Positions 1-5,891 of a DNA stretch of 6,652 nucleotides are shown here, piece by piece. The DNA lies in the NCBI GenBank assembly GCA_009377735.1, contig WHTL01000216.1, forward strand, positions 1-6,652, written 5' to 3'. A program made the translations under genes and the position numbers. Within the stretch, counting starts at the first letter, position 1. Every line of letters starts with the position of its first letter. The DNA comes from Acidimicrobiia bacterium (GTDB lineage Bacteria > Actinomycetota > Acidimicrobiia > Spongiisociales > ZC4RG35). The notes beneath the pieces were generated by a model. The model was not told the origin of the DNA and ran no database searches. It saw only the letters and a program-made list of their open reading frames with translations.

Positions 1-1
1 C

Positions 2-193
2 GCTGCGGGAACCGCCAACGTTGATGATCCGGACGTGGCGGCAGCGCAGTTCCTTGGCATGATCGCCACTGTCATCTTCTGGCCCCGCCTAGTCCACGGC
101 AACTGGTCGCTCAATGAAGAAGAGACGCTCCAAGTGGTAGACGAAGCAGCCCGGACGATGGTCGCACGCTACGGGGAGCGAATGAGCATCTAA
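2..193 (+). CDS. TetR-family transcriptional regulator, C-terminal end (partial)
   Basis: This is the last 63 codons of a gene that begins left of the window, ending in TAA. The visible protein is alpha-helical with the pattern of a TetR/AcrR ligand-binding C-terminal domain: an acidic linker (NVDDPDVAAAQ), then a helix rich in Phe, Met and Ile with a Trp-Pro (GMIATVIFWPRL), then an amphipathic last helix (EEETLQVVDEAARTMVARYG). In this family that part binds the ligand and forms the dimer, while the DNA-binding helix-turn-helix sits in the missing N-terminus. The target cannot be told from here. The next gene lies 125 bp downstream on the same strand and has its own Shine-Dalgarno sequence, so the two need not be one operon. 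The assignment rests on pattern only; an unrelated helical protein is possible. Confidence 0.6.
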   Translation, partial: AAGTANVDDPDVAAAQFLGMIATVIFWPRLVHGNWSLNEEETLQVVDEAARTMVARYGERMSI

Positions 194-304
194 TTACAAC
201 TCGGCTTCGACATCGAACTTACCCCACATCACGGTTAGCCGGCAGCGCTCATCCGCCTTGCGATCCGAGGTGAGCCCGGCGGCTGTACCGTTCAATCCAC
301 TACC

Positions 305-312
305 AAGGAGGA
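305..312 (+). promoter_or_regulatory. Strong Shine-Dalgarno sequence before the broken DHFR-like gene
   Basis: AAGGAGGA lies 6 nt before the ATG at 319, a near-perfect complement of the 16S 3' end. It fixes the original start of the pseudogene and shows that its translation signal has not decayed. The rest of the 125-bp gap (194-304) holds no promoter I would defend. Confidence 0.75.
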
Positions 313-318
313 CTTCTG

Positions 319-883
319 ATGCGCCGCGTGACCTACTCGATGGCCGTGTCGCTGGATGGGTATATCGTCGGTCCGGACGGCGGCTTCGACTGGACGGCAC
401 CCGACGAGGAGGTGTTCCGGCTCGCCACCGACGAGGTCCGACAGGTCGGCGTCTATCTGCTGGGACGACGGCTGTATTAGACCATGCTGTACTGGGAGAC
501 CACCGACCAGAACCCGACGCTCGACTTCTCGACGCTCGAATTCGCCGCGATCTGGAAGGCGCTCCCGAAGGTGGTGTTCTCCACCACGTTGTCGGAGGTC
601 CAGGGCAACGCCCGCCTGGCGTCCGGTGGGCCTGGCGGAGGAAATCGAGCGGTTGCGAGCCGAACCGGCTGAGGGCGACATCGCGATCGGCGGCGCGACA
701 CTCGCCGCAGAGGCGGCCGCCTTGGGTCTGATCGACGAGTACCGGGTCAGGGTCTACCCGCTGCTGGTTGGCGGTGGCGTTCCGTTCTTTCCCCGGAGCG
801 AGCGTCGGGTGGAACTTGAGCTTGTCGAAACCCGCAGCTTCAGCTCAAGGGTCGTCTACCTCCGCTACCGGGTGGCGCGCTAG
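319..883 (+). pseudogene. Dihydrofolate reductase / RibD C-terminal-domain family protein, disrupted
   Basis: Read through its lesions, this is a roughly 187-residue dihydrofolate-reductase-like protein of the RibD-C family. It starts with MRRVTYSMAVSLDGYIVGPDG, whose SLDGYI motif is the family's N-terminal strand. It continues with YLLGRRLY, the central WETTDQNP and PKVVFSTTL segments, the cofactor-side IAIGGATLA motif, and YPLLVGGGVPFF near the C-terminus. Two lesions break it. A TAG at 478-480 stands where the family usually has Glu (LGRRLY-stop-TM), which one GAG to TAG change explains. One extra base in the GGTGGG at 625-630 moves the frame from NARLASGG into LAEEIERLRAEP. An ATG at 484 could start a fragment, but it would run into the frameshift. 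Family members are NADPH-dependent reductases of mostly unknown substrate. Intact ends suggest recent loss; sequencing error could explain either lesion, less easily both. Confidence 0.85.
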
Positions 884-1041
884 CCGGGCAGGTCCGAGGT
901 GTCCTAGGAAGGGTTCGAGTCCTGCTTGGCCAGCGTCACCCAGAGCACCGGTCCTACGATGGCGCTGGCGATGGAGAAAATCCTGCGGAGTTGAGATCAG
1001 AACTATCACAAGCAAATCCGAGACCAGTCACAAGGTTCGAC

Positions 1042-1392
1042 ATGTCAGATACTGAACAATCGGAGTTGATCGAACGTGTTCGTGAGTTGCTGGGTGGTGA
1101 GTCATCTCTGCGTGAGGTTTCGATGTTCGGCGGACGTTCGTTCATGGTGAACGAGAAGATGGTTGCCAGCGCACTCAAGGGCGGCGATCTGTTGGTCCGC
1201 GTCGATGCCGAACGACACGACGAATTAATGCAGGCGCCCGGGGCGTGGCAGGCCGAGATGGGAACCGGCCGGAGCATGGGGCCCGGCTGGATTTCGGTAA
1301 CTGAAGAGGCGATTGCCAGCGACGAACAACTGTCCTGGTGGCTCGATATCGGCATGGATTACAACCGAGCCGTGACGGAAGATCAGTCGTGA
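1042..1392 (+). CDS. TfoX N-terminal-domain protein
   Basis: A 116-residue protein matching the stand-alone TfoX N-terminal domain (Pfam TfoX_N). The hallmark is SMFGGRSFMVNEKM at residues 27-40, followed by the strand DLLVRVDAERHDELM (49-63), the turn MGTGRSMGPGWISV (73-86) and a last amphipathic helix with paired tryptophans (LSWWLDIGMDY). In gamma-proteobacteria TfoX/Sxy controls competence. In actinobacteria such short single-domain proteins are common and their role is unknown, so no competence function is implied. The ATG at 1042 was chosen because AAGG sits 6 nt before it; an in-frame TTG at 991 would add 17 residues unlike the family and has GGAG directly abutting it. The glycosylase gene follows after 28 bp on the same strand, so co-transcription is likely. 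Confidence 0.88.
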   Translation: MSDTEQSELIERVRELLGGESSLREVSMFGGRSFMVNEKMVASALKGGDLLVRVDAERHDELMQAPGAWQAEMGTGRSMGPGWISVTEEAIASDEQLSWWLDIGMDYNRAVTEDQS

Positions 1393-1420
1393 CCTTTCTC
1401 ATCCGGAACGGTCTCAACAC

Positions 1421-2041
1421 GTGATCGATCGGTCCTTCTTCGCCCGTCCTGCCCTAGAAGTCGCCCCGGAAGTATTCGATGGCACCCTCAGCCACACGTC
1501 AGCCGAAGGACAGGTGAGCATCCGCATCACCGAGGTCGAAGTCTATGACGGTCCCAACGACCCCGCCGCCCATACCTACCGAGGTCGGACTGTACGGAAT
1601 GAGACGATGTTCGGACCACCAGGACATCTGTACTGCTATCTCAGCTACGGCATCCATCACAACCTGAACATGGTCTGTGGCCAACTAGACATCCCAACCG
1701 GTGTGCTGCTCCGTGCCGGGGAAGTAACCTCTGGCACTGACCTCGCCCGTCATCGTCGCACCCGCAAACCACGTAAGCATCCCCTCGCTGAACGCTCCCA
1801 CGCCCGAGGTCCAGGGTGCCTCGCAGAATGCTTCAGAGTCGACCTGACCAATAACGGCGATGACCTATTTGGTGAAGAATGGGCATTCATTCCAGCCACA
1901 CCACCGGCGCAGAAGATCACCGGCCCTCGAGTGGGTGTCTCCGGCCCCGGGGCCGATCCCGACCGGTTTCCTTGTCGATTCCACCTCCCTGACGAACCAA
2001 CCGTATCCGCCTTCGTGCCAGGAAAGGTCAAAGCGCGGTGA
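1421..2041 (+). CDS. aag: 3-methyladenine DNA glycosylase (AAG/MPG family)
   Basis: A 206-residue monofunctional base-excision-repair enzyme that cuts the N-glycosidic bond of alkylated purines such as 3-methyladenine, leaving an abasic site. By alignment from memory with human AAG, the core residues are present. TEVEVY (37-42) supplies the catalytic Glu40 and base-stacking Tyr42, DPAAH supplies His51, and GPPGHLYCYLSYG (65-77) holds the substrate-pocket tyrosines and the intercalating Tyr76. Arg98 in VLLRAGE corresponds to the human active-site arginine. GPG at 130-132 and KITGPRVGVS (165-174) are the usual C-terminal motifs. The length fits bacterial members (about 180-210). The start is a GTG with no clear Shine-Dalgarno sequence; no better in-frame start precedes the conserved FFARPALEVA. 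It lies 28 bp after the TfoX-like gene and ends convergently, 30 bp from the SRPBCC gene. Confidence 0.95.
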   Translation: MIDRSFFARPALEVAPEVFDGTLSHTSAEGQVSIRITEVEVYDGPNDPAAHTYRGRTVRNETMFGPPGHLYCYLSYGIHHNLNMVCGQLDIPTGVLLRAGEVTSGTDLARHRRTRKPRKHPLAERSHARGPGCLAECFRVDLTNNGDDLFGEEWAFIPATPPAQKITGPRVGVSGPGADPDRFPCRFHLPDEPTVSAFVPGKVKAR

Positions 2042-2071
2042 GAGGCCGGGCTGGTCATTAGGTCTTGACGG

Positions 2072-2533
2072 TTACTTTTCCGTGTACGCAGCGAGGTTGG
2101 CCAGTGATGATGCGAGTCCGGCAGCGTGGTCTTCCGCCGAGATGCCGGAGGGAACGTTGTCGGCTCGGAACGTCACCAGAGTTCCATCGTCGTCAGCGGC
2201 TACCTCCCACGCCATGGTCATCGTGCCGGCGAAGGAGGGGTCGTCGGAGACGAAGTCGATCGCCTGCACTACACGGACATCAGGAACGAGCTCGACGATG
2301 CGGGCTTCCACAATGTCGGAGTTCTCTGTCGACTTGCCGGGCGAGGTCGAAACGTCCTCATAGGTCAGGATCATTCGGTAGGACCCGCCGGGTCTAGGGT
2401 CGAAATGTTCGAAACTCCCGGTCATGCCATCAGGTGGTAGCCACTCCACGAGGGCCTCGGGGTCGACGAATGCTTCGTAGACGTGTTCAGGCGAGGCGGC
2501 GATCACTCTCGATGCCGTGTCGGTCCGGGACAT
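2072..2533 (-). CDS. SRPBCC / AHSA1-domain protein
   Basis: A 153-residue protein with the START-like helix-grip fold of the AHSA1 (activator of Hsp90 ATPase homologue 1-like) family. The N-terminal strand and helix read SRVIAASPEHVYEAFVDPEALVEWLPPDG (8-36), the usual family opening with its Trp-Leu-Pro. Next come the FDPRPGGSYRMIL strand pair (44-56), the middle strand EARIVELVPDVRVVQAIDF (76-94), FAGTMTMAWEV (101-111) and a long C-terminal helix (DHAAGLASSLANLAAYTE). The fold forms a hydrophobic ligand cavity; the ligand is unknown. AHSA1 proteins in actinobacteria often sit beside ArsR regulators or ECF sigma factors, and here a sigma-factor fossil lies directly upstream on the same strand. 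The start is the ATG at 2533, preceded only by a weak AGG. The gene is intact and ends 30 bp from the glycosylase stop. Confidence 0.92.
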   Translation of the reverse strand: MSRTDTASRVIAASPEHVYEAFVDPEALVEWLPPDGMTGSFEHFDPRPGGSYRMILTYEDVSTSPGKSTENSDIVEARIVELVPDVRVVQAIDFVSDDPSFAGTMTMAWEVAADDDGTLVTFRADNVPSGISAEDHAAGLASSLANLAAYTEK

Positions 2534-2583
2534 CGCACCAGCCTAATGCCACGTATCCCCGAACTCGCCGACTGGGTAAGGGG

Positions 2584-2725
2584 ATGATGCGCCACGATGG
2601 CTCCGGCTGAGGGGGAAACTGCGATAAGCCCGTCGTAGAGCTTCATCAGGTCTCGTGATCGAGGAAGCCGGTTCGGGTGCGATCGCAGTGGCAGATTGGA
2701 TAGCCGCCTCGAGTTCGAACCTTCT
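2584..2725 (-). pseudogene. Fossil of an ECF RNA polymerase sigma factor (DUF6596 type)
   Basis: Between the immunity-like gene and the SRPBCC gene, the minus strand holds two pieces that look like consecutive parts of the C-terminal region of DUF6596-type ECF sigma factors. The first, RRFELEAAIQSATAIAPEP (about 2725-2666), corresponds to the family's FQLEAAIQSAHA segment. The second, LMKLYDGLIAVSPSAGAIV (2649-2593), corresponds to LYDGLVxLAPTxGALV. They lie in different frames, with the switch near 2650-2660. The usual TDW motif between them is not recognisable. Nothing of the sigma-2 or sigma-4 DNA-binding regions remains, so no function is possible. The first piece begins right behind the stop of the upstream gene. 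The family match is from memory and short, but order and spacing fit, which is hard to get by chance. Confidence 0.6.
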
Positions 2726-2726
2726 C

Positions 2727-3242
2727 TCAGACGTCGAAAACCGACCAGCAGATTTCATTCCGCAATCGCTGGTCATCTAGGACGAGTTCCTTGATCTCCC
2801 CCGGGAGTTGGTCGCGTTGCCACTGGCACTCGAGGCGCCGGGCATCCTCGCTCTCGTCTTCCGGTGCCGCTGCGCGTGCGGCCTTGATCGCATAGGCGGC
2901 GGCTCCTAGCTCGTGGGCAGCGACATGGGCGACTGCTGCCGCCTGGCCGGCAGCGTATGCGGCATGGCGTGGTGCCCCGCGCAGGTCTCTCGCCGCTCCC
3001 ATTGCATGGCCACCGACGGCACGACATTCCATCATCTTGACCTCGCCACGGACCCAAGCTCGGGCATTCTCGATCGCATTACGCGGCCGCAGGTCGTCTG
3101 GCTGAGCAGTCTCGAAGATGTCGAGAACGTGTTCCGCGCAGTTGGCTGCCCAGAGTGCAAGGAGATGGTGATCCGTGTCGGTGAGGGTCCCACCGCGTCG
3201 GATCGTCACAAAGCGAGGGTCCCGGACCTCCGGGAGAATCAT
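2727..3242 (-). CDS. Putative immunity protein (Imm5-like)
   Basis: A 171-residue, strongly helical, alanine-rich protein. It opens with LPEVRDPRFVTIRRGGTLTD (3-22), then LLALWAANCAEHVLDIFE (27-44), a QPDDLRPRNAIENARAWVRGEV segment (47-68), an Ala/His-rich helical core (75-127) and a conserved-looking tail DQRLRNEICWSVFD (157-170). This pattern is what databases call 'putative immunity protein' (Imm5, Pfam Imm-5), predicted from its place in polymorphic-toxin loci; biochemical function is not established. There is no signal peptide or membrane segment, so it is probably cytoplasmic. It overlaps the TetR repressor by ATGA (3239-3242), so translation is probably coupled and the two are co-regulated. 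No toxin gene, toxin delivery domain or secretion gene lies in the window, so an immunity role here is inference; a stress or drug-related role is equally possible. Confidence 0.72.
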   Translation of the reverse strand: MILPEVRDPRFVTIRRGGTLTDTDHHLLALWAANCAEHVLDIFETAQPDDLRPRNAIENARAWVRGEVKMMECRAVGGHAMGAARDLRGAPRHAAYAAGQAAAVAHVAAHELGAAAYAIKAARAAAPEDESEDARRLECQWQRDQLPGEIKELVLDDQRLRNEICWSVFDV

Positions 3243-3955
3243 TCTTGATTCTCTTCCTCGTCGGATACGTCGCCCATCAGCCTTCGCACCCGCTCGACGT
3301 CGGAAATGGGTGAGGCGTCATCATTGTCAGCCGGTGGGGGATCGAGGAGGCGTCGCAGACCGGAGCGGATCGCCCCGCCGTCTAGCGATGCGACCCCCGT
3401 GAGCGCCAGGAGCGAGGCTCCCTGATCGAGTGCGACCATGAGCTGGGCGACACGATCCACCGGTAGGTCTTCGTCGTCGGCTCTGGCGTCGGCGGCGACA
3501 CGCTTGTACGCGTCGAGCATCCTCTGGACACGAGTCCCCAGTTTCCGTGTGAGCTCGAAATCCCTTGCAGCGATAGCAATGAACTCCAGAGTGGCGAGAC
3601 CGAACCCACGCACCATCTGGGCGGCGTCTTCGTCGTCGGCCTGCCCGTCATCGGGCGTGGGTACGCCGTGGGTCGCTGGTGCCTGGAACGGATCCCAGTC
3701 TTGGCCGCGCAACTTCTCCAGGTTGTAGTCCATCACTGCCAAGAAGAGCTCGGCCTTGCCGTCGAAGTTCGAGTAGACCGCACCTTTGGAGAACCCGGCT
3801 TCGTGTGCGATCCCCTCGAGACTCGCCCGGTGGTAGCCATCGCGGGTGAAGGTGAGCAGGGCCGCCATGACCAGCGCCTCTCGGGTGGCGCGCTGTCGCT
3901 CGGCACGACTGGGCGGTGTTTTGCCGCTGGACTTCGACTGCACCATGCCAATCAT
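3239..3955 (-). CDS. TetR/AcrR-family repressor, probable regulator of the divergent ABC exporter
   Basis: A 238-residue TetR regulator. The N-terminal DNA-binding domain is clear: RAERQRATREALVMAALLTF (17-36), DGYHRASLEGIAHEAG (39-54), and the recognition helix with its following motif FSKGAVYSNFDGKAEL (55-70), a standard TetR pattern. The larger C-terminal domain (about 80-205) is the ligand-binding and dimer region. The tail is acidic and unstructured (PPPADNDD, DEEENQE), which is unusual but not rare. The ATG at 3955 was chosen; an ATG at 3946 and a TTG at 3973 are alternatives, none with a good Shine-Dalgarno sequence. It is divergent from the ABC operon, with 95 bp between starts that hold three palindromic repeats, so it most likely represses that operon and itself. 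It is followed by the Imm5-like gene with an ATGA overlap. The effector is unknown. Confidence 0.93.
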   Translation of the reverse strand: MIGMVQSKSSGKTPPSRAERQRATREALVMAALLTFTRDGYHRASLEGIAHEAGFSKGAVYSNFDGKAELFLAVMDYNLEKLRGQDWDPFQAPATHGVPTPDDGQADDEDAAQMVRGFGLATLEFIAIAARDFELTRKLGTRVQRMLDAYKRVAADARADDEDLPVDRVAQLMVALDQGASLLALTGVASLDGGAIRSGLRRLLDPPPADNDDASPISDVERVRRLMGDVSDEEENQE

Positions 3956-3961
3956 TCTAGC

Positions 3962-3990
3962 TTGACGTACCAACGGAATCTAGATACTGT
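3962..3990 (+). promoter_or_regulatory. Putative promoter of the ABC exporter operon
   Basis: TTGACG at 3962-3967 is a near-consensus -35 box. After exactly 17 bp comes TACTGT (3985-3990), which fits the loose TANNNT -10 pattern of actinobacterial housekeeping promoters. The -10 box lies inside the first of the three palindromic repeats, so a protein bound there would block RNA polymerase. The predicted start near 3997 leaves an untranslated leader of about 55 nt that carries the other two repeats and then GAAGGG (4037-4042), 8 nt before the ATG at 4051. No equally convincing promoter is visible for the divergent tetR gene. Confidence 0.6.
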
Positions 3991-4030
3991 CGATATTCGA
4001 ATACTGTCGGTATTCAAATACTGTCGGTAT
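3984..4030 (+). repeat. Three tandem palindromic operators, period 17 bp
   Basis: The 13-bp element ATACTGTCGRTAT occurs at 3984-3996, 4001-4013 and 4018-4030, each start exactly 17 bp from the last. Copies 2 and 3 are identical; copy 1 has A for G at one position. Each is an inverted repeat ATAC-N5-GTAT (ATAC-N5-ATAT in copy 1). The 4-bp spacers are TCGA and TCAA. The array lies between the divergent tetR and ABC genes and overlaps the putative -10 box. TetR dimers bind such short palindromes next to their own gene, so this is most likely the binding site for the repressor starting at 3955. The binding itself is inferred. Confidence 0.85.
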
Positions 4031-4050
4031 GTGAACGAAGGGTAGTTGTG

Positions 4051-5061
4051 ATGAATGAATCAGTGTTGGAGGTCGCTGACCTCACGAGAACATTTGGCTC
4101 GGTGGTGGCCAACGACCACGTTGGGCTACGGGTCAGACCGGGCGAGGTCGTGGGCCTGTTGGGCCACAACGGAGCCGGCAAGACGACATTGGTCTCCCAG
4201 GTGGTCGGTCTCCTCCGACCCGACAGCGGGTCGATCCGGGTCGCGGGAGCAGACACCGTCGCAGATCCGGCCACGGCACGTCGTTGTGTCGCCCTCCAAC
4301 CCCAGTCGCAAGTGCCGCTCGACGGTCTGACGCCGAGGTCGGCTATTGAGATCGCCGGTCGGCTGCGCGGCCTCTCTCGGGATGGAGCGACGGCAGCCGC
4401 TGAGGAGATCGCGGATGAGCTGGATATCTCAGAGTGGCTCGATCGTCGGGCAACACCGGATGGCGGGGGGATATCCGGTGGGGTGCGCCGGATGACAGCC
4501 TTCGCCATGGCCGCGGTCGCACCGGTTCCCCTGGTCATCCTCGACGAACCGACCAACGACGTCGATGCGGCACGCCGTCGTCGTCTGTGGGATGCCGTTC
4601 GCCGGCTCGGTGACCAGGGTGCCGGTGTACTGCTGGTGACTCACAATGTGGTGGAAGCGGAGCGTGTGGTCGACGAATTGGTGATGCTCGATAGGGGCAA
4701 GGTGGTGGCCGCTGGTTCGCCGACCCAGTTACGAGGAGCGGCCGACCACGACCTCCGACTGGAGCTCTCGCTCCATCCGCAAGGGGTCGATCCGTCGGAG
4801 TCGTCCACCGATATCACCATCCCCATCTCCCGTAGGGTCCGTGCCGGTCGAAGGGTGCTTCTCACCCTCAGCATGAATGACGCCGAGTCGGCCGTGGCCT
4901 GGGCCACCAAACTCCGATCTGACGAGCGGATCGAAGGCTACGCGTTGGCTCCCGCCACTCTCGAGGACGCATACCTGGCCGTCACATCCGAGCCCGATTC
5001 CGAAGGCGACGGAGCCACCGCTGCCATCTCCACTACTACGAAGGATCACACCAATGTCTGA
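4051..5061 (+). CDS. ABC transporter ATP-binding protein (DrrA-like drug exporter type)
   Basis: A 336-residue nucleotide-binding subunit that powers the permease encoded next to it. All core motifs are present. Walker A is GHNGAGKTT (38-46), the Q-loop lies in ALQPQSQVPL (81-90), Walker B is LVILDE (161-166), the D-loop follows in PTNDVD (167-172), and the H-loop histidine is His198 in LLVTHN. The signature motif is ISGGV (141-145) rather than LSGGQ; DrrA-like proteins often have SGGM there, so this is a variant but not a defect. Residues about 230-312 form the extra C-terminal domain typical of DrrA-type exporters, ending in the motif TLEDAYLAVT. The last 25 residues are a low-complexity tail. 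The ATG at 4051 has GAAGGG 8 nt upstream; a GTG at 4048 is one codon earlier. It overlaps the permease start by 8 bp. The substrate is not predictable. Confidence 0.95.
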   Translation: MNESVLEVADLTRTFGSVVANDHVGLRVRPGEVVGLLGHNGAGKTTLVSQVVGLLRPDSGSIRVAGADTVADPATARRCVALQPQSQVPLDGLTPRSAIEIAGRLRGLSRDGATAAAEEIADELDISEWLDRRATPDGGGISGGVRRMTAFAMAAVAPVPLVILDEPTNDVDAARRRRLWDAVRRLGDQGAGVLLVTHNVVEAERVVDELVMLDRGKVVAAGSPTQLRGAADHDLRLELSLHPQGVDPSESSTDITIPISRRVRAGRRVLLTLSMNDAESAVAWATKLRSDERIEGYALAPATLEDAYLAVTSEPDSEGDGATAAISTTTKDHTNV

Positions 5062-5851
5062 GCTAACCGTTACCAGCCCGTCGGGTCAGATTCCCGCCGG
5101 TGTTCCAGCGCATGCCGGGTTCTGGACGAGTTTCTCGACCCTGCTCCGTTGGACCACCGCCAAGATCGGAGCGATGCTGCCGCTGGTGGTAGTCGTCCAG
5201 GCGCTTCTCGGTGCCGGGATCATCGTCGGGTTCGGGTTTCTCATTCCCAACATCGACACCGCAACGGCTCAGTTCCTGTCCACCGGTGCACCTACCGTTC
5301 TGCTCATGGTCGTGGGTCTCGTAATCGTTCCCCAGGGTGTCGCCCAGTCGCGCACCAGCGGCGAGTTCACCTACCTACGGGCACTGCCGGTACCCCGCCC
5401 GCTGTTGTTGGTGTCAGAACTGGCGGTGTGGCTGGCGGTAGCCCTGCCCAGCATCGCCGCGGCTGTGCTGGTGGCCCAGCTCCGGTATGGGTTCAGCTAC
5501 GCCATCGACTGGCCACTTCTGATGGTTGCGTCGGTCCTGACGGCCGTGATGGCCACATCAGTCGGGTATGCCATTGCCGTCAGCTTCCCGCCGCTGCTGG
5601 CCCAGCTCTTCAGCCAGGTGCTGGTGTTCTTCGTCATGCTATTCTCGCCCATCACCTTCCCGGCGGGCCAGCTCCCCAGTTGGTTCCAGACCATCCACGA
5701 TGTGCTTCCGGTGCGGCCAGCAGGTGACATGCTCCGGGCCGGGCTGCTCTCAGACACCTACACCGCCAGCTGGCAGGATCTGGCTGTGGTGGTGGCGTGG
5801 TGTGTCTTTGGGCTGGTGATCAGCGTCCGCGCCCTTGTTCGCCGCGACTGA
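5054..5851 (+). CDS. ABC-2 type transporter permease
   Basis: A 265-residue membrane protein, the permease partner of the ATPase just upstream. A hydrophilic N-terminus of about 37 residues leads into six predicted membrane segments: about 41-64, 79-97, 118-141, 153-178, 184-203 and 241-261. This is the ABC-2 (DrrB-like) topology. The loop after segment 2 carries SGEFTYLRALPVPRP, a typical ABC-2 cytoplasmic segment, and the FSPITFPAGQLPSWFQTIHDVLPVRPAGDMLR stretch (197-228, here interrupted only by the end of segment 5) is the usual conserved C-terminal region. The start ATG lies 8 bp inside the ATPase gene, with AAGG (5041-5044) 9 nt upstream, so translation is coupled. The pair would form a homodimeric or heterotetrameric exporter in the cytoplasmic membrane. 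Such pairs export antibiotics or lipids; the cargo here is unknown. Confidence 0.93.
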   Translation: MSELTVTSPSGQIPAGVPAHAGFWTSFSTLLRWTTAKIGAMLPLVVVVQALLGAGIIVGFGFLIPNIDTATAQFLSTGAPTVLLMVVGLVIVPQGVAQSRTSGEFTYLRALPVPRPLLLVSELAVWLAVALPSIAAAVLVAQLRYGFSYAIDWPLLMVASVLTAVMATSVGYAIAVSFPPLLAQLFSQVLVFFVMLFSPITFPAGQLPSWFQTIHDVLPVRPAGDMLRAGLLSDTYTASWQDLAVVVAWCVFGLVISVRALVRRD

Positions 5852-5888
5852 TCACCGCGGGTGTATCAAGAGAGGGGTGCTGGTGATC
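5815..5888 (+). repeat. Three-armed inverted repeat around the permease stop codon
   Basis: GGTGATCA (5815-5822) and TGATCACC (5849-5856) form a perfect 8-bp inverted repeat with a 26-nt loop; the right arm includes the permease stop codon. A third arm, GGTGATC at 5882-5888, can pair with the same middle arm (7 bp, 25-nt loop). Arms 1 and 3 share the 10-mer GCTGGTGATC. The middle arm can therefore pair with either outer arm, as in an attenuator, but not with both. No U-run follows, so a simple terminator is not supported; function is unproven. Confidence 0.5.
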
Positions 5889-5891
5889 CTT

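Noticed and set aside
194..400. Minus-strand open frame ending in WGKFDVEAEL between the TetR end and the DHFR-like gene
   Set aside because: Its upstream half is antisense to the DHFR-like gene and is arginine/serine-rich as expected of a shadow frame. The last 30 residues look protein-like but match no family I recognise.
484..672. Separate 62-codon gene starting at the ATG after the TAG
   Set aside because: It is the middle piece of the DHFR-like pseudogene in its original frame, has no Shine-Dalgarno sequence and runs into the frameshift.
911..934. tRNA-like 3' end (GGGTTCGAGTCC followed by TTGGCCA)
   Set aside because: The T-loop consensus is there, but the T-stem pairs at only three positions (one of them G-U), and no acceptor, D-arm or anticodon arm can be found upstream. 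Chance match; an attachment-site remnant is not supported either.
2543..2776. Stand-alone 77-residue minus-strand gene
   Set aside because: Only the FELEAAIQSATA part has family character; the rest is out of frame or overlaps the Imm5-like gene. Better explained as the sigma-factor fossil.
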